Below are positions 1-10,980 of a DNA stretch of 64,000 nt, piece by piece. Below the pieces are notes generated by a model, which was not told the origin of the DNA, ran no database searches, and saw only the letters and a program-made list of their open reading frames with translations. Numbering within the stretch: the first letter of the stretch is position 1; each line of letters opens with the position of its first letter. Position numbers and translations under genes: made by a program. Source of the stretch: Batkoa obscura (Eukaryota > Entomophthoromycota > Entomophthoromycetes > Entomophthorales > Batkoaceae); NCBI GenBank assembly GCA_030770535.1, contig JASVEC010000035.1, positions 186,001 through 250,000 of the forward strand, read 5' to 3'.

Positions 1-39
1 TAATTATAATTATAACGTATTGATGTAATTTTAATTTAG

Positions 40-416
40 ATTGTTGAAACTATCAAAGAATGTTATCAAACAAATAAATATTTATTAGATCCACATACTG
101 CTGTTGGTTACAAAGCAGCTAATTATTATTTTAAACAAGAGTAAATCCATTATCAATGACAATAATAATATACTAACAAATTAATAGCAATTTGCCTATT
201 ATTACTTTAGCTACTGCTCATCCAGCTAAATTTGAAAATGCTATTAAATTAGCTATTTCTAACTTTGAATCTTTTGATCAAATTATGTTTCATGGCTATT
301 TACCACAACCTTTTTATAACTGGATGCAAAAAGATTTTGCAAAAAATGTTAATAGATTGGAACAACCAGATAGTAAAAAGGTCAAGGAATTTATTTTGCA
401 AAAGTTAAAGGAATAA
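40..416 (+). CDS. THR4: Threonine synthase, C-terminal end (partial)
   Basis: Threonine synthase is the PLP-dependent enzyme that makes threonine from O-phosphohomoserine, the last step of the pathway. Only the last two exons are in the window. Exon 40-140 encodes a stretch containing LLDPHTAVGYKAA; an intron at 141-187 has a perfect TACTAAC branch point at 171-177; the final exon 188-416 encodes ITLATAHPAKFENA and ends in TAA. The DPHTAVG and TAHPAKF blocks are the characteristic C-terminal motifs of the family. The sequence before 40 is the end of an intron whose start lies outside the window. No other family fits both motifs. Confidence 0.88.
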
Positions 417-617
417 ATGGACTTAATTTTATTTTATAATAAATAATAGTTTATTTTATTAGTTTATGATTTTCAAAGTCTGACTTTTTTATTATATTTG
501 TTTTTTTCAAGAATAATTTTTTTAATTTTTTTAATTTTTTTTGATTGATCTAGTAAATTTATTATTTTCGTATTTTCTAGAATTTAATTTTTCTTTTTTA
601 ATAATAAAATATAAATT

Positions 618-1898
618 ATGCCAACGATTAGTCCAACAATTAATAAACCGATAAAACAAAAATCAACTCCTCTCTATGAAAAACTTCAAGAATTACCCTT
701 TACTATTTATTATATGCTTCATGAACTATTTACCGATATTATAAGTAACCCATGGATAACTATGATTATTCAAGAATATTTAAGGTAAATGAAATTAATT
801 TAATACAAATTATTAAAATTTAATTAACTAATTTTAAATCTAGTTTATTTTTAGCTTTAATAATTCATTTCATTGTAATTATAAACTTATTAGATTATCA
901 TCAACTTTCAAGTCAATTAGATACTTCAATAACTAACAGTTATCTTATTAATCTTATTAATACATCAACTGTTTATTCAATACAACATCAATTATCAAGT
1001 AACGGAATTAAAATTATTTTAATGTTAATAATAAGTTTGGGAAATACAATCTATTTTTTTAAAGGAGTTAAAACTTATTCTTTGTTCTTTACGGATGTTA
1101 ATGAAAAACTAGTGGATATTGAAACAGGCTATTTTAAATCTAAAAGTTTAAGAGTAAAGAGATTATATCATAAAAACAAATGGTGGTGGGATTGGTGGAG
1201 GTAAATATTTTAAGTTTCAAATGAAGTTTAATGAGGATAAATTAATAATTGATTTTTAATTTTAGCAATAAAAAAATAGATTTAACAAATACAAAAGATA
1301 GTTATATTGAATTAAGAATGTGGGATATTGATAATTTAAAGTTTTATAAAAATTTATTTTGGTAAGTTTATTAGAGGAACTATTATTGCTATTTAATTGT
1401 TAATATTTTTTATTTTGCTAGTTATTGTTCCCCATTACATTTAATAATTTATTTAATTATAAAAGATAATACGGATTTAATAATGATATTAACATTTAAT
1501 TCAATGTTGAGTTTTATGGTAAGTTGTAATATACTCTTGTTTATTCATTACATTCATAATTAATAATTACCTAATTATAGTTAAAATATTTAATCTCGCA
1601 ATATTTACAATTAATTCAAGATAAAGAAATCTTATATTCTCAAGTACAAAGAGAATATAATTTAAAATCTGTTTATCCAACTTATCAGAAATATGAAATA
1701 TTAAGAAATACGGAATCTATTAGAGAAAAAGCATTAAATAGAGCTAAACAAAAAGTTAATAATATTAGGAAAGAAATTGTTAATAATAAGTTTGAAAGTA
1801 ATGAAGAGAGTGATAGTAGTTTTAGTGATAATAGTGATATTTCGAATACTTATTCTGGTATTTCAATTGGTTATTCATCTGCTGTGGAATTGAAGTAA
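618..1898 (+). CDS. Nur1/Mug154-like (DUF2418) nuclear-envelope membrane protein
   Basis: I read five exons: 618-784, 844-1200, 1266-1361, 1422-1518 and 1581-1898, joined by GT-AG introns of 59-65 bp. The start is the ATG at 618, which opens a frame running cleanly into the first splice site. The product has several hydrophobic segments (around LALIIHFIVIINLL, ILMLIISLGNTIYFF and PLHLIIYLII), the motif ELRMWDIDNLKFYKNLFW followed by a C-S-P-L-H block, and a charged then Ser/Asp-rich C-terminus. An aromatic-WD segment followed by FSPxH-type residues and a basic tail is the pattern of fungal Nur1 (DUF2418), an inner nuclear membrane protein linked to rDNA tethering. The match is from memory of the family pattern, so it is moderate. 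Confidence 0.6.
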
Positions 1899-2076
1899 AT
1901 GTTTTTTGTTAGCCTATTAAATTTATTATCATCTATTTAATTCATCTCTTGATTTTCATTACTAATATAATATAATAAGTAAATGTAACAAATAAATGAA
2001 TTTAAAGTTTAGGTATAGAATTCTTATTAAAATGATTAAAAAGCAAATTAGGATAGAATACTGTTACTAAAATCAT

Positions 2077-3300
2077 TCAATAATTCTTGTTATTTTGAAT
2101 AATCCAACTATTTCCTAAATAAATACCAGGTGTTGGTGAATGCGGTTTTTTAGTTAATGAATAATCTACTCGTATTTTTCGATTATGTAAATACTAAAAT
2201 AAAAATTTGATTACAATTAATGATTCATTAATTAATAAAACAATTACTTTTCCATCCATCATTCCTTTAGCTTTAGTAGCATCCGATACAGTTGTGTATT
2301 TAATAAATCCAAACCCACGAGATTTATTAGTCTTATATAGTGAATCAAATAAGAATATATATTGTTTGTAACAATAATAACTTACAAATCGATCGTAAAT
2401 TAATTTAATACTTATAATATCACCAAAAGGTAAAAATTCTTTTTCTAAATCATTTTCATTTGTAGATGAGTTTAATCCAAAGATACCCAATATTTTAGAT
2501 GGCTTTGCAGCTTCCTTGTTATTTATTAGTACTTTTTCTTATAAATAATTTATTTATAATCAATACCATTTGTTTTATATGATTATCATATCTTTTGGTT
2601 GTATGATAATGATAATTATAATAACTTTCATTTATTAATATCTTATTTTATATTGATTCTTATATTAGTATACCTATATTTTTTATGACTATAATCATAG
2701 GGACTTCTAGAACGAGATCTGAAAATTACTTATTTTTAAAATAATTTAAATTAATTAATTATTACCTATAATAATTTGTATATCTTTTATTTAAATATCT
2801 AGTATCTTTTGGACTAATAGATCTTGATCTTGATCTATAACTATTAAGATTATATTATATTAATACATTAAAATGTTTACCTTGAATGGTATTTACTATT
2901 ATAATCATTTGAATAATTAGATTCACATCTAAAATAATAAAAATAAAATATTGAATTTTTATTAATTTGTTAATACCTTTTATATTTATGATCTTTATAG
3001 CTACTTGAAGTATTTGATCTTAAACAAAAGCTAAATAAGCTCCTTTTACATTTTATTCTTATATTTACCTATTATAATCATTATAGCCACTATTTGATAT
3101 TATAATTATTAATATTAATAAAATGATGATTAATTATCTCACTTTTTAAATATTTTTTTAGTCAAATAAGATTTATTGATTCCATCTGAATAATTATCTC
3201 TTGAATCCAATTCATCATCAGTACTGTGATAAATCTTTTGAAAAAAAGGATAGCCAATTTAATTTATTACCAAAACTTAAATTACCTTTTCTTTTTCCAT
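2077..3300 (-). CDS. tra2: Transformer-2-like SR splicing factor (RS domain plus one RRM)
   Basis: Starts at the ATG whose complement is 3298-3300 (MEKEK) and is split into about ten small exons. The N-terminal exons encode a tyrosine/serine/arginine-rich region ([26 protein letters not shown]). Next comes a single RRM with RNP2-like [10 protein letters not shown] and RNP1-like SRGFGFIKY, then [19 protein letters not shown], the linker diagnostic of Tra2 proteins (human RIRVDYSITxRxHTPTPG). The reading ends at TGA (2077-2079). Tra2 proteins bind exonic enhancers and influence splice-site choice. The 54-nt intron at 2332-2385 lies inside the RRM, is a multiple of three and has no in-frame stop, so retention would insert 18 residues. 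The small RS exons were read by eye and their edges could move by a few bases. Confidence 0.8.
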
Positions 3301-3426
3301 AATATTAAAAATAAAAACTATTAAACCCTTTTCTTTCTTACCAACTATATATACCTTCAATGTAAATGCATTATTTAAAATAACGATACAAAAAAAATGC
3401 ATTTTTAATTAATTTTTAATTAATTT

Positions 3427-4402
3427 TTATTTACCAATACAAAAGCCTTTAAATAATTGATCTAGTACTTGATCATGGGTAATTATACCTGTTATATTAC
3501 CAATTTCTTGTGCTACTAATTTTAAATGCTCAGAAGCTAATACAATATCTATATCTATAATATCTAATTTTATATCATTAGTATTAATATTAGTATTAAT
3601 ATATATTATCATTTAATAATGAGTAATAAGTTATTAACTATTATTATTTATTATATCATTATTATTATTACTCTTACCTAAAAATAATTGTAGTTCTTGT
3701 TTGGCTCTATTTAAATGAATACGATGTCTTTCATTTGTTATTATACTTGATTTTAATACATTGTCTTCAAATCTATATAAATAAAACAAAATTAACTCAT
3801 TACATTATAACAAACAGAGTAATAGAATTTACTTGTTTTTTAAATAATTTGATAGTTCATTTAAAAACTCATTCAAATTTTGATTGTATTTACAAGAGAT
3901 AAATATATAATTTAATATGATCTCATGTTGATTAAATATTTTCTTTAAATATTCTTTAATTTTTTGTTTTTCAATTTCATTTATATTTTCTGATTTATTA
4001 ATTAATATCATTGTTGGTATTTTTAAATTTAATTTATCATTATTTAATAATTTATTATTATTGTTATTTAATAACTCCATCCCATCAAATACTAATAAAT
4101 TAATATCCGAATTATCCCCTCTAAAGTTAAGTAAGCATTATTAATAAATGTATTATTATTAAATATGTTATTATTATACTATATTATATTATATTATTAA
4201 ATAATCATTCTTACATTTTCAAGGCTCTTTTAACTCCTTCTTTTTCAATTGGATCCAAGGTATCTCTAATTCCAGCCGTATCATTAATAACCAATGGTAA
4301 ACCATCTAAATTAATAGTTCCGCTGACAATATCTCTTGTTGTTCCTGGGATATTAGAAACTATTGCTAACTCTTTTTGAACTATTATGAAAATAAAATAA
4401 AA

Positions 4403-4447
<45 letters not shown>

Positions 4448-5675
4448 CACCAAAATAATTCAATAAACTAGATTTTCCAGCATTAGGCGGGCCTAAGATT
4501 GTTAATTTAATACCATTCGTTAGGATCTCTCCTCTTCTTTGGTCATTTAAATAATAGTCCATTTGTTTTAAGATCTCAATCCCATTCTCTTTAGCTATGA
4601 TAAATTAAAATTGAAACTAAGATTAAAAAGTTACAAAAATTATTCATAAAATAATACTTACCTCTATTTAAAACCATACTATCAATTTCTTCATCTTCTG
4701 AAAAATCAATAAAAGCTTCCAATGTAGCTAAACTATCAATTATTTGAGTTCGAATATTATCATAAATCTTTTTGGTTTCTCCCTATAATATAAAAGTTTA
4801 CGAAGTTTTTGTTAATCTCACTTATATATATAATTTTTTTATAACAAAGTAACTTACTGATACTTGTTTTAATGCCAATTTCAATTGTGCATCCGTTTCT
4901 GAGTTTAATAAATCTTGTAAACCTTCTACTTCTGTTAAGTCCAGTTTATTATTAAAAAAGGCTCTAAATAAAAAAATTATTAACATCCACTTTATTGCCT
5001 TCCTCATCAAACCATCTTACCTTTTAATAAACTCTCCATTTTCCGCTACTCTGTAAACAAATTTGTCTTCATTTCTACTATCAGATCCATTTAACTCTTC
5101 AATTCCCTTTAATACTTTTTTTACTACCGCTAAGCTACCATGTAAGTTAAATTCGACTATATCTTCCCCAGTAAATGTATTTGGTCCTTTAAAATAACAT
5201 ATCATTCCGTAATCCACTGTCGATTGAAATCTAGGTTCAATGATTTTACAATAAGTCATTTTTCTTTCGATTATTTGAATTTCCTTGTCCGAAGTTTTCT
5301 TTCTTGTAAGTTGTTTTAATGCCTAATTAAAGAAAAACAAAAATTGATGATGAATTAGTAAGTGAAGTAATGAATTAATGAGAATTGAATGTTGATTTTG
5401 AACATTGTAGATTGTAGATTGTAGATTATAAATATTAAAAAAATACTTACCGATAACGAACCTGGTCCCGATAACCTGATTACAGCTATACCAGACTTCA
5501 CCGCGGCAGTGGATAAAGCATATATAGTATCCTTGTTATTATTGGTCCTTGTATAATGGGAATAGTGACGATGGGTTGGTAATAAACTAGTATAAACTTT
5601 TCTATTTATTCTTATAACATTAAAGTTAATTTTAAATTGTGTTAGTTTTATTATTGTTAGTAGTTTCATGTTCAT
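3427..5675 (-). CDS. MSS1: Mitochondrial tRNA-modification GTPase (MnmE/TrmE/Mss1)
   Basis: A multi-exon gene starting at ATG 5675 and ending at TAA 3427-3429. Mss1/MnmE works with Mto1/MnmG to modify the wobble uridine of mitochondrial tRNAs. Visible in order: a basic, Ser/Thr/Arg-rich leader fitting mitochondrial import; the N-terminal domain with [19 protein letters not shown] and [15 protein letters not shown]; a helical domain; the G domain with P-loop [10 protein letters not shown]2 PGTTRD, G3 DTAG and G4 NKSE; and the terminal Cys motif FCIGK that is diagnostic of the family. NKSE departs slightly from the usual NKxD. One intron holds an (ATT)n microsatellite. The exons join in phase wherever I checked. 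Confidence 0.93.
4403..4448. repeat. (ATT)n microsatellite inside an MSS1 intron
   Basis: About fifteen uninterrupted ATT units. On the minus strand they lie just inside a GTGATA donor, and the intron ends with a TTTTCATAATAG acceptor. Splicing restores the join between LLNYF and [10 protein letters not shown] of the G domain. Read as coding they would give a poly-Asn run that no MnmE has. Confidence 0.85.
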
Positions 5676-6794
5676 GGCTAATAAGTTATTTTATGCTTTT
5701 TTTTTCTATATTAAAGATTAAAGATGAATTAAACAAAATCTATTTTTTAAAATCATTAAACTAAAATATTAAAATTTCATGAGGTTTATTTTATCCCTTA
5801 ATTGGATATTTAATATTGACTTAATAAAGGATATTAGAAGATATCAAATTGTTGCTTTATTAGATTTAAAAAGCAGATAAATAAATAAATAATTATAATA
5901 GTTTATTTTTTATAGTTTCAAAGGCCTAAGGGGAGAAGCTTTGTGTTTATTAATTTAAAAGAACAAGGATAGAGCAAAGCTTAAGAGGGAATAAAGTCAA
6001 ATAAGGGGCGAGCTCTAAAGAAGTTAGTAAAGGCCTCCACTATATTGGAATTAAGATCAACCATGAAAGTGGGAATTGATACTTTGATAGTATCTTTTTC
6101 GCTGTGAGTAAGTATGCAGTGGAAAACTTGAGTTTAGTAAGAATGAGGTTTATGAATTTGGAACAGAGAATCATATATGATTTGAATTCATCTGATTTAG
6201 TGTACATGTATCAGCCTTAAAATATTCCTAGGTTATTAAGATATTACTTCTGATACTCGAATCGAAAAGACTTTACCTTCAATCCAAAACTTCAAACTTA
6301 GAAGGATAACTACCAATAGTAATCAACTTATCCTTCTAATCTTTACATCCTGATTGGTTAGTAAATAGTTTTCTAAAATTATCAGTCAGTATTTGATATA
6401 AGTATCTCCAAAGGTCAAATTGCTATTTATAAGTAAACTATTCTTTAGGTTGCGTCTTAACAATATATTTAATCAACTGATTAAATAGAAACAAATATGA
6501 ACTTCAGAAGGCCAGTATGGATTAAAACTACCACTAGAGTAACGACAATATGGAGACTCCCTGTAGAGACATACTGAATACCAACTTTAAACTATATTTA
6601 CCAATATAATCAACCAAGTGTGAAAACTAAAACTAACCGAAAAGGCTAAACAAAAAGCTTGACTAACTTGAATAGCATCTCCAAGATTTGAATCTGAAAA
6701 TAGTAAAAATATTTACATTTAATTGGCTTTACTATCATTTGCTTTGGTTGATAAAATAAGCCATTTGCAGATTTTGAAATTTACTAAATAGATA

Positions 6795-6886
6795 TGCTTT
6801 TTTTGGCTTCATTATTTTTCCATTTTTGAAGTACTATTTGAGCGGAAAATTTGTTAGTAAAATTCTTAAACACGAAATACATCCCC
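6795..6886 (+). mobile_element. MITE copy (TA-flanked ~100-bp family)
   Basis: Matches the family over nearly its whole length: a T-run, GGCTTCATTATTTTTCCA, ACTATTTGAGCGGAAAA, GTTAGTAAAATTCTTAAACAC and ATACATCCCCA. The left end has lost the GGGG block. Confidence 0.8.
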
Positions 6887-6954
6887 ATCTTTTATTTTAC
6901 CTAGTGCTTAAAAACTACTTTTCTATAAAAAAATTTTAAATAGTTATTAACTAT

Positions 6955-7430
6955 GTGAAATCTGGTACTCAGTGCTTGAAGTTAATAACAGCTATTACCT
7001 GGTTGACTACACTATAAGTCAAAAGGTCTTAATTTATGTGACTAAGGTAGCCTTGAATTATTAAGAATAGTATGTAATAGACTACAGACTATGTAAGATA
7101 AATAGAATAAATAATAATAATGTAAAATCTACATAAAATACTATTAAATAAACTTAGTGGCTTTATTAAACGTTCGAAATATCAGGGAATAATTCAGTTA
7201 AAAAGCCTCGAGCTACTATACTCTAAAATTTCTTTTATACTTCAACAAGTATAAATATCAAAATGAGAAGATAATATTCTTTGGGATGGAGCTAGAAATT
7301 CTCATATCAAATCAAACTAAGAACGTGGGATTGACTTTCTCTGAACTCGAGAACACAACAGCTTAAGTGATTATTATGCTATAATTAACCATGGGGCTGA
7401 CAGAGCGATATTTTACAACAAGTTATACCA
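6955..7430 (+). repeat. ~480-bp interspersed repeat, copy 1
   Basis: Begins with AAATCTGGTACTCAGTG and contains the shared blocks TTGACTACACTATAAGTC, CTACAGACTATGTAAGATAA, AAAGCCTCGAGCTACTAT, GCTAGAAATTCTCAT and ACCATGGGGCTGACA. Other copies lie near 22,909 and 60,358. It has no coding capacity. The class is unresolved: it could be a terminal repeat of a lost LTR element or a SINE-like repeat. Confidence 0.7.
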
Positions 7431-7444
7431 GTAAAGGTTTTGCT

Positions 7445-7634
7445 AATCCTAGAATTTCTATTAAACTTAGTGGAAACTCAACTAATTTATAATACAAATT
7501 ATTTGTAGTATAAAACTGCGTTGAACACTTTTACTTTTAATAAAAAATAAACTTTTATGGAATTTTAAGCAAAGTCCTTAAAATACCAATTTTTTAGAAA
7601 TTAGATAAAAGTGAAACCAATTTAGACATCCCTA
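7445..7634 (+). mobile_element. Diverged 3' end of the 2.46-kb DNA transposon
   Basis: Follows the last ~190 bp of the element at 37,211-39,675: a TTCTATTAAA/CAACTAATTTA block, an AACTGCGTTGAACACTTTTA block, TTTTAAGCAAAGTCCTTAAAATAC, then GAAACCAATTTAGACATCCC at the end. Clearly older than the other copies. Confidence 0.6.
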
Positions 7635-7699
7635 TACAATAAAAAGTATTTGATAATAATGTTTAAAAATATAATTTGCTTTTTATAAAAAATAATATA

Positions 7700-7794
7700 T
7701 GTAGTAAGGTTTTTTGATGCCATCACTTTTTTTATAAGTATTATTTGAGTAAAAAAGCTATTAGTAAAATCCTTAAACAAAAAAATACATCCAT
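7700..7794 (+). mobile_element. MITE copy, diverged
   Basis: Retains the TTTTTTTGATGCCATCACTTT, TATTATTTGAGTAAAAAA, TTAGTAAAATCCTTAAACA and ATACATCC blocks. The left end is poorly preserved. Confidence 0.7.
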
Positions 7795-8123
7795 ATATAT
7801 CACACTTAAAATGCTTTTTGTTATTATTAATAAAATAAATATAAAAATCAAAACTTAATTAAAAGAGTTTATAAATGTTTTATATCCATTTTGTAAAACT
7901 TTAATAGATAAAAAAATATTTAAATCTATACAATTTTACTGTTTTTTATTTGTCTTATTCTTTTACTTAAAACTATCCAAAATTCGAATTATTTGACTAA
8001 AAAAACAAAGTTTTAAAAAAAAAATTTTAAATTAAGCAATGTCATATTAATTAAACTGTTAGCTGATAACACTTTAATGTTGAGTAATACTCGACTCTAT
8101 TATTTCACACTTAATTAAGCATA

Positions 8124-8225
8124 TGGGGATGTATTTTTGTGTTTAAGAATTTCACTAACAAATTTTCCGCTTAAATAGTGCTTAAAAAATAGAAAAAATA
8201 ATGAAGTCAAAAAAACACTCCCTCA
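8124..8225 (-). mobile_element. MITE copy
   Basis: Reads TGGGGATGTATTTTTGTG at the left and AACACTCCCTCA at the right, with TA on both outer sides (8122-8123 and 8226-8227). Full length, in the opposite orientation to the copy at 6795. Confidence 0.85.
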
Positions 8226-8654
8226 TATAAAGCTGTATATGAATCTGTATATAAACCTGTTATGTATATTTTTTTATGTTCAAGGCTAACATTGTTAGAT
8301 TCAATTTACTTTCTATAACCTAACAATCCGTTTCTTTTTTCCTATCTTCTTACTCATTGCTCTTAGTGCTATTACTTTCATTACCTTTTTTTATACATAA
8401 TATTATGATAATACTTGATGCCTAGCCTAGTTAATTATAAGATTCTAAAAGCACTAAAGTGTTAACTAAAATTTATTATCTGGCATTTAACTAGAAAATA
8501 TAACAAACTTGTTTAGGTAATATTGCTGCTATTAATTGATTTAAAGATTATAAAGGCTATTTAATAATTTGTTTAAATTTCAAGTCATGTTTAATGTAAT
8601 CCTTACTGTATACCAAATACCTATTAGTACTTAAAGCCAATTAAAAGTATAATA

Positions 8655-8752
8655 TGAGACTGTTTTTTTTGGTTTCCTTATTTTTCCATTTTTTAAGCGC
8701 TATTTGAGTGGAAAGATTGTAGTAAAATTTTTAAACAAAAAATATATCCCCA
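8655..8752 (+). mobile_element. MITE copy
   Basis: Full-length copy with degraded left end TGAGACTG and intact right end ATATATCCCCA, flanked by TA at 8653-8654 and 8753-8754. Confidence 0.82.
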
Positions 8753-9966
8753 TATTATATTTTAAACTGGTTCTTAATACAAGCTTTGCTATTTTATCAT
8801 GTGGTATAATGTGATATTATAAAGAGTTCAATGGCACATTAGTGTGAACTAAGATTATTTTAAACACTATTTAGTTAAGCTCATAAACATATTCTAGTAT
8901 GATGTTTTTAGAATATTAAGTAAAGTTGCTAAATTTTTAAAATTGGAAAGCTTAATTTTATACTACTAATTAAAAAATATGCTTTAACTAACAATTTATC
9001 TTCTGTATTTTATTACATTATAATTCACTTTTAACGGAGATATAAAATAGTTAATTACTAAGATTTTTTTCAACTTAGTTTAATAAAATAGGAATAAATT
9101 ATTATATAAAATGATAATTTAATAAAACTTTAAGGATTTTAACTAATTTTAGATTTGACTATGATCACAGTTTTAAATCTTATTTTGAAACTAAGTGTAG
9201 GGGAAAGTGGTGGTGAGCTTTAATAAATTATTTGAAATAACTTAATTTATTACAAATATTAGTTTGGGGAAACAAAAACTAAATAAAACTTTGGTTTTTC
9301 ATTTAACTCTATAATTGTATAAATTAAAAGATTTTATACACTACATTAAGTCTTTTTTATTTGAAATAAGATACAAAATAAAGAATAAGTAAAAAACAAA
9401 CTAGTTATTAATTATAATTTAATTAAATAAAAAGAAATTAAAGTTACAATAGATTTCCAAATACTACTTTCTTTTATTCATTGATTTCTACTACCTTTTT
9501 TATCACCAATTTATCAACTTTGAGTTAACTATTTTATTTACCCCACTTCAACTTAGCTTAACCATGATTTAACTAGGCTGGGTATAGTTAAAGCGATTAA
9601 TTATTGGTTAATTTAACACAATATCTTAAAACAAGATAAATAAAATGAATATTAATTTATACAAAAAATGAAAGGTTCGTTATAATATAATTATACAATT
9701 ATTAAAATTAACGAAAAAGACAACAATAGAATAAGAAACTGATGTACTTTATACAAGTTAACTATCAATATTGAAAATGGAATTTACAGCCAATTATATT
9801 AATAGGGATGCGATTTAATTGAAAAGGGGTTATGAGATGTTATATGGGGTGTATTAATAAAGGAAAATCAGGTAATAACGGTGATTAGTATATAAAAGAA
9901 AAAAAAAAAGAAAAAAAGTTTTAATTTCAAATATTAATAATAACTTCAACTTTAAATCAATATAAA

Positions 9967-10980
9967 ATGGATTTAAAAGAATGGTACGATTTTATAAAGA
10001 GTGAAGACTCAAGTCGGTGTGGGAATGACGATACACAACCACAAAGGAGGACAATTAATGGAAGAAGTGGAAACTGGATTGATATTAAATTCAATAATAT
10101 TAATAAATTTATGAGATTTAATTTAATGAACTGTAATATAATAAAATGTACTAAATGTTTGACAAGTTTCATAAGCTACGACCATTCTCAACTTATCTGC
10201 TGTAATCAAATAATTGAAATGAAACATAGAGATACTAGTAAAAGTAGTAAAAGTAAGAGTATGGACAATAATAATTTTATAAATTTTAGTAAATTTATTA
10301 AGAAATATGGCAATCATTATATTAATAAGAGTTCTCATTTATTGTTTTTGAACTATGAATTGCCTCAATTTGAAGAAACATGTCAAGCTATTATGGTTAT
10401 TAATAACTCGACATTTCGTATTTATAATTTATATGGATTAGAATTGATGGAAGCTATGGAAGTAGATGATAAGTTAAAGTATGAACTAAATCAGCAGCAC
10501 AATAAAATATTAATAAAAAAAGAAAAAAAGAGATTCAATTTAATATTGTTTAACTATAAACATTATAAATTATTAAACAAATTATTGAATCAAATTGAAC
10601 CCATTAGAAGGAGTACTAAAAAAATTACCACCAAGTCATCTAATTCATATTTTGGTTTAAAGATCCTCAAAAAGAAATTTAAAAAAGAATTCAAATCAAA
10701 TGCAAGTACTCCTCCAACCCCTACATCCACTGTAACTAATTATAATTTATCATCCCCATTTTCAATATATAAAAACACCTTTTTATCTACTCCTAATTTA
10801 ATTTATCCTTTTTATTCCAATGACATATTAAGTATAAGATCCTCTATTTCCTCTTCAGAATCTTCTCAATCTTCAATTCCATCTTCTCCATTAAACTTAA
10901 ATTTATATTACCAACCAAATTTAGATATGGACATTGATGACCTTTTGTTTAAATTTCCTATACCTCCTCCTAGATTTTAA
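9967..10980 (+). CDS. Unrecognised 337-residue protein
   Basis: A single-exon frame from ATG 9967 to TAA 10,980, long for this A+T-rich DNA and therefore probably real. I do not recognise the family. Visible parts: an N-terminal part with a possible metal-binding cluster (CTKC near residue 60, CC near 77); a central region with lysine-rich and aromatic segments (residues about 150-210, including KKEKKRFNLILFNYKHYKLL) that could be a folded domain; and a C-terminal ~110 residues rich in Ser, Pro and Asn, likely disordered, ending IPPPRF. No signal peptide or membrane segment is evident, which suggests an intracellular protein. A purine-rich tract (9898-9918) precedes the start. It stands alone between repeat-rich stretches, and the nearest neighbour is the secreted lipase. 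Confidence 0.6.
   Translation: MDLKEWYDFIKSEDSSRCGNDDTQPQRRTINGRSGNWIDIKFNNINKFMRFNLMNCNIIKCTKCLTSFISYDHSQLICCNQIIEMKHRDTSKSSKSKSMDNNNFINFSKFIKKYGNHYINKSSHLLFLNYELPQFEETCQAIMVINNSTFRIYNLYGLELMEAMEVDDKLKYELNQQHNKILIKKEKKRFNLILFNYKHYKLLNKLLNQIEPIRRSTKKITTKSSNSYFGLKILKKKFKKEFKSNASTPPTPTSTVTNYNLSSPFSIYKNTFLSTPNLIYPFYSNDILSIRSSISSSESSQSSIPSSPLNLNLYYQPNLDMDIDDLLFKFPIPPPRF

Larger units (their letters stand above)
5676..9966. other. Long repeat-rich stretch without a supported gene
   Basis: No open frame in this 4.3 kb resembles a gene. It holds four MITE copies (near 6795, 7700, 8124 and 8655), one copy of the ~480-bp interspersed repeat (6955-7430) and a diverged 3' end of the large DNA transposon (about 7445-7634). 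Between 5930 and 6560 the base composition is less extreme and short coding-like stretches occur, but I could not identify a family. Confidence 0.6.

Noticed and set aside
4353-4562. Poly-Asn frame in MSS1
   Set aside because: The Asn run is the microsatellite read through an intron; splicing across it restores the conserved G domain.
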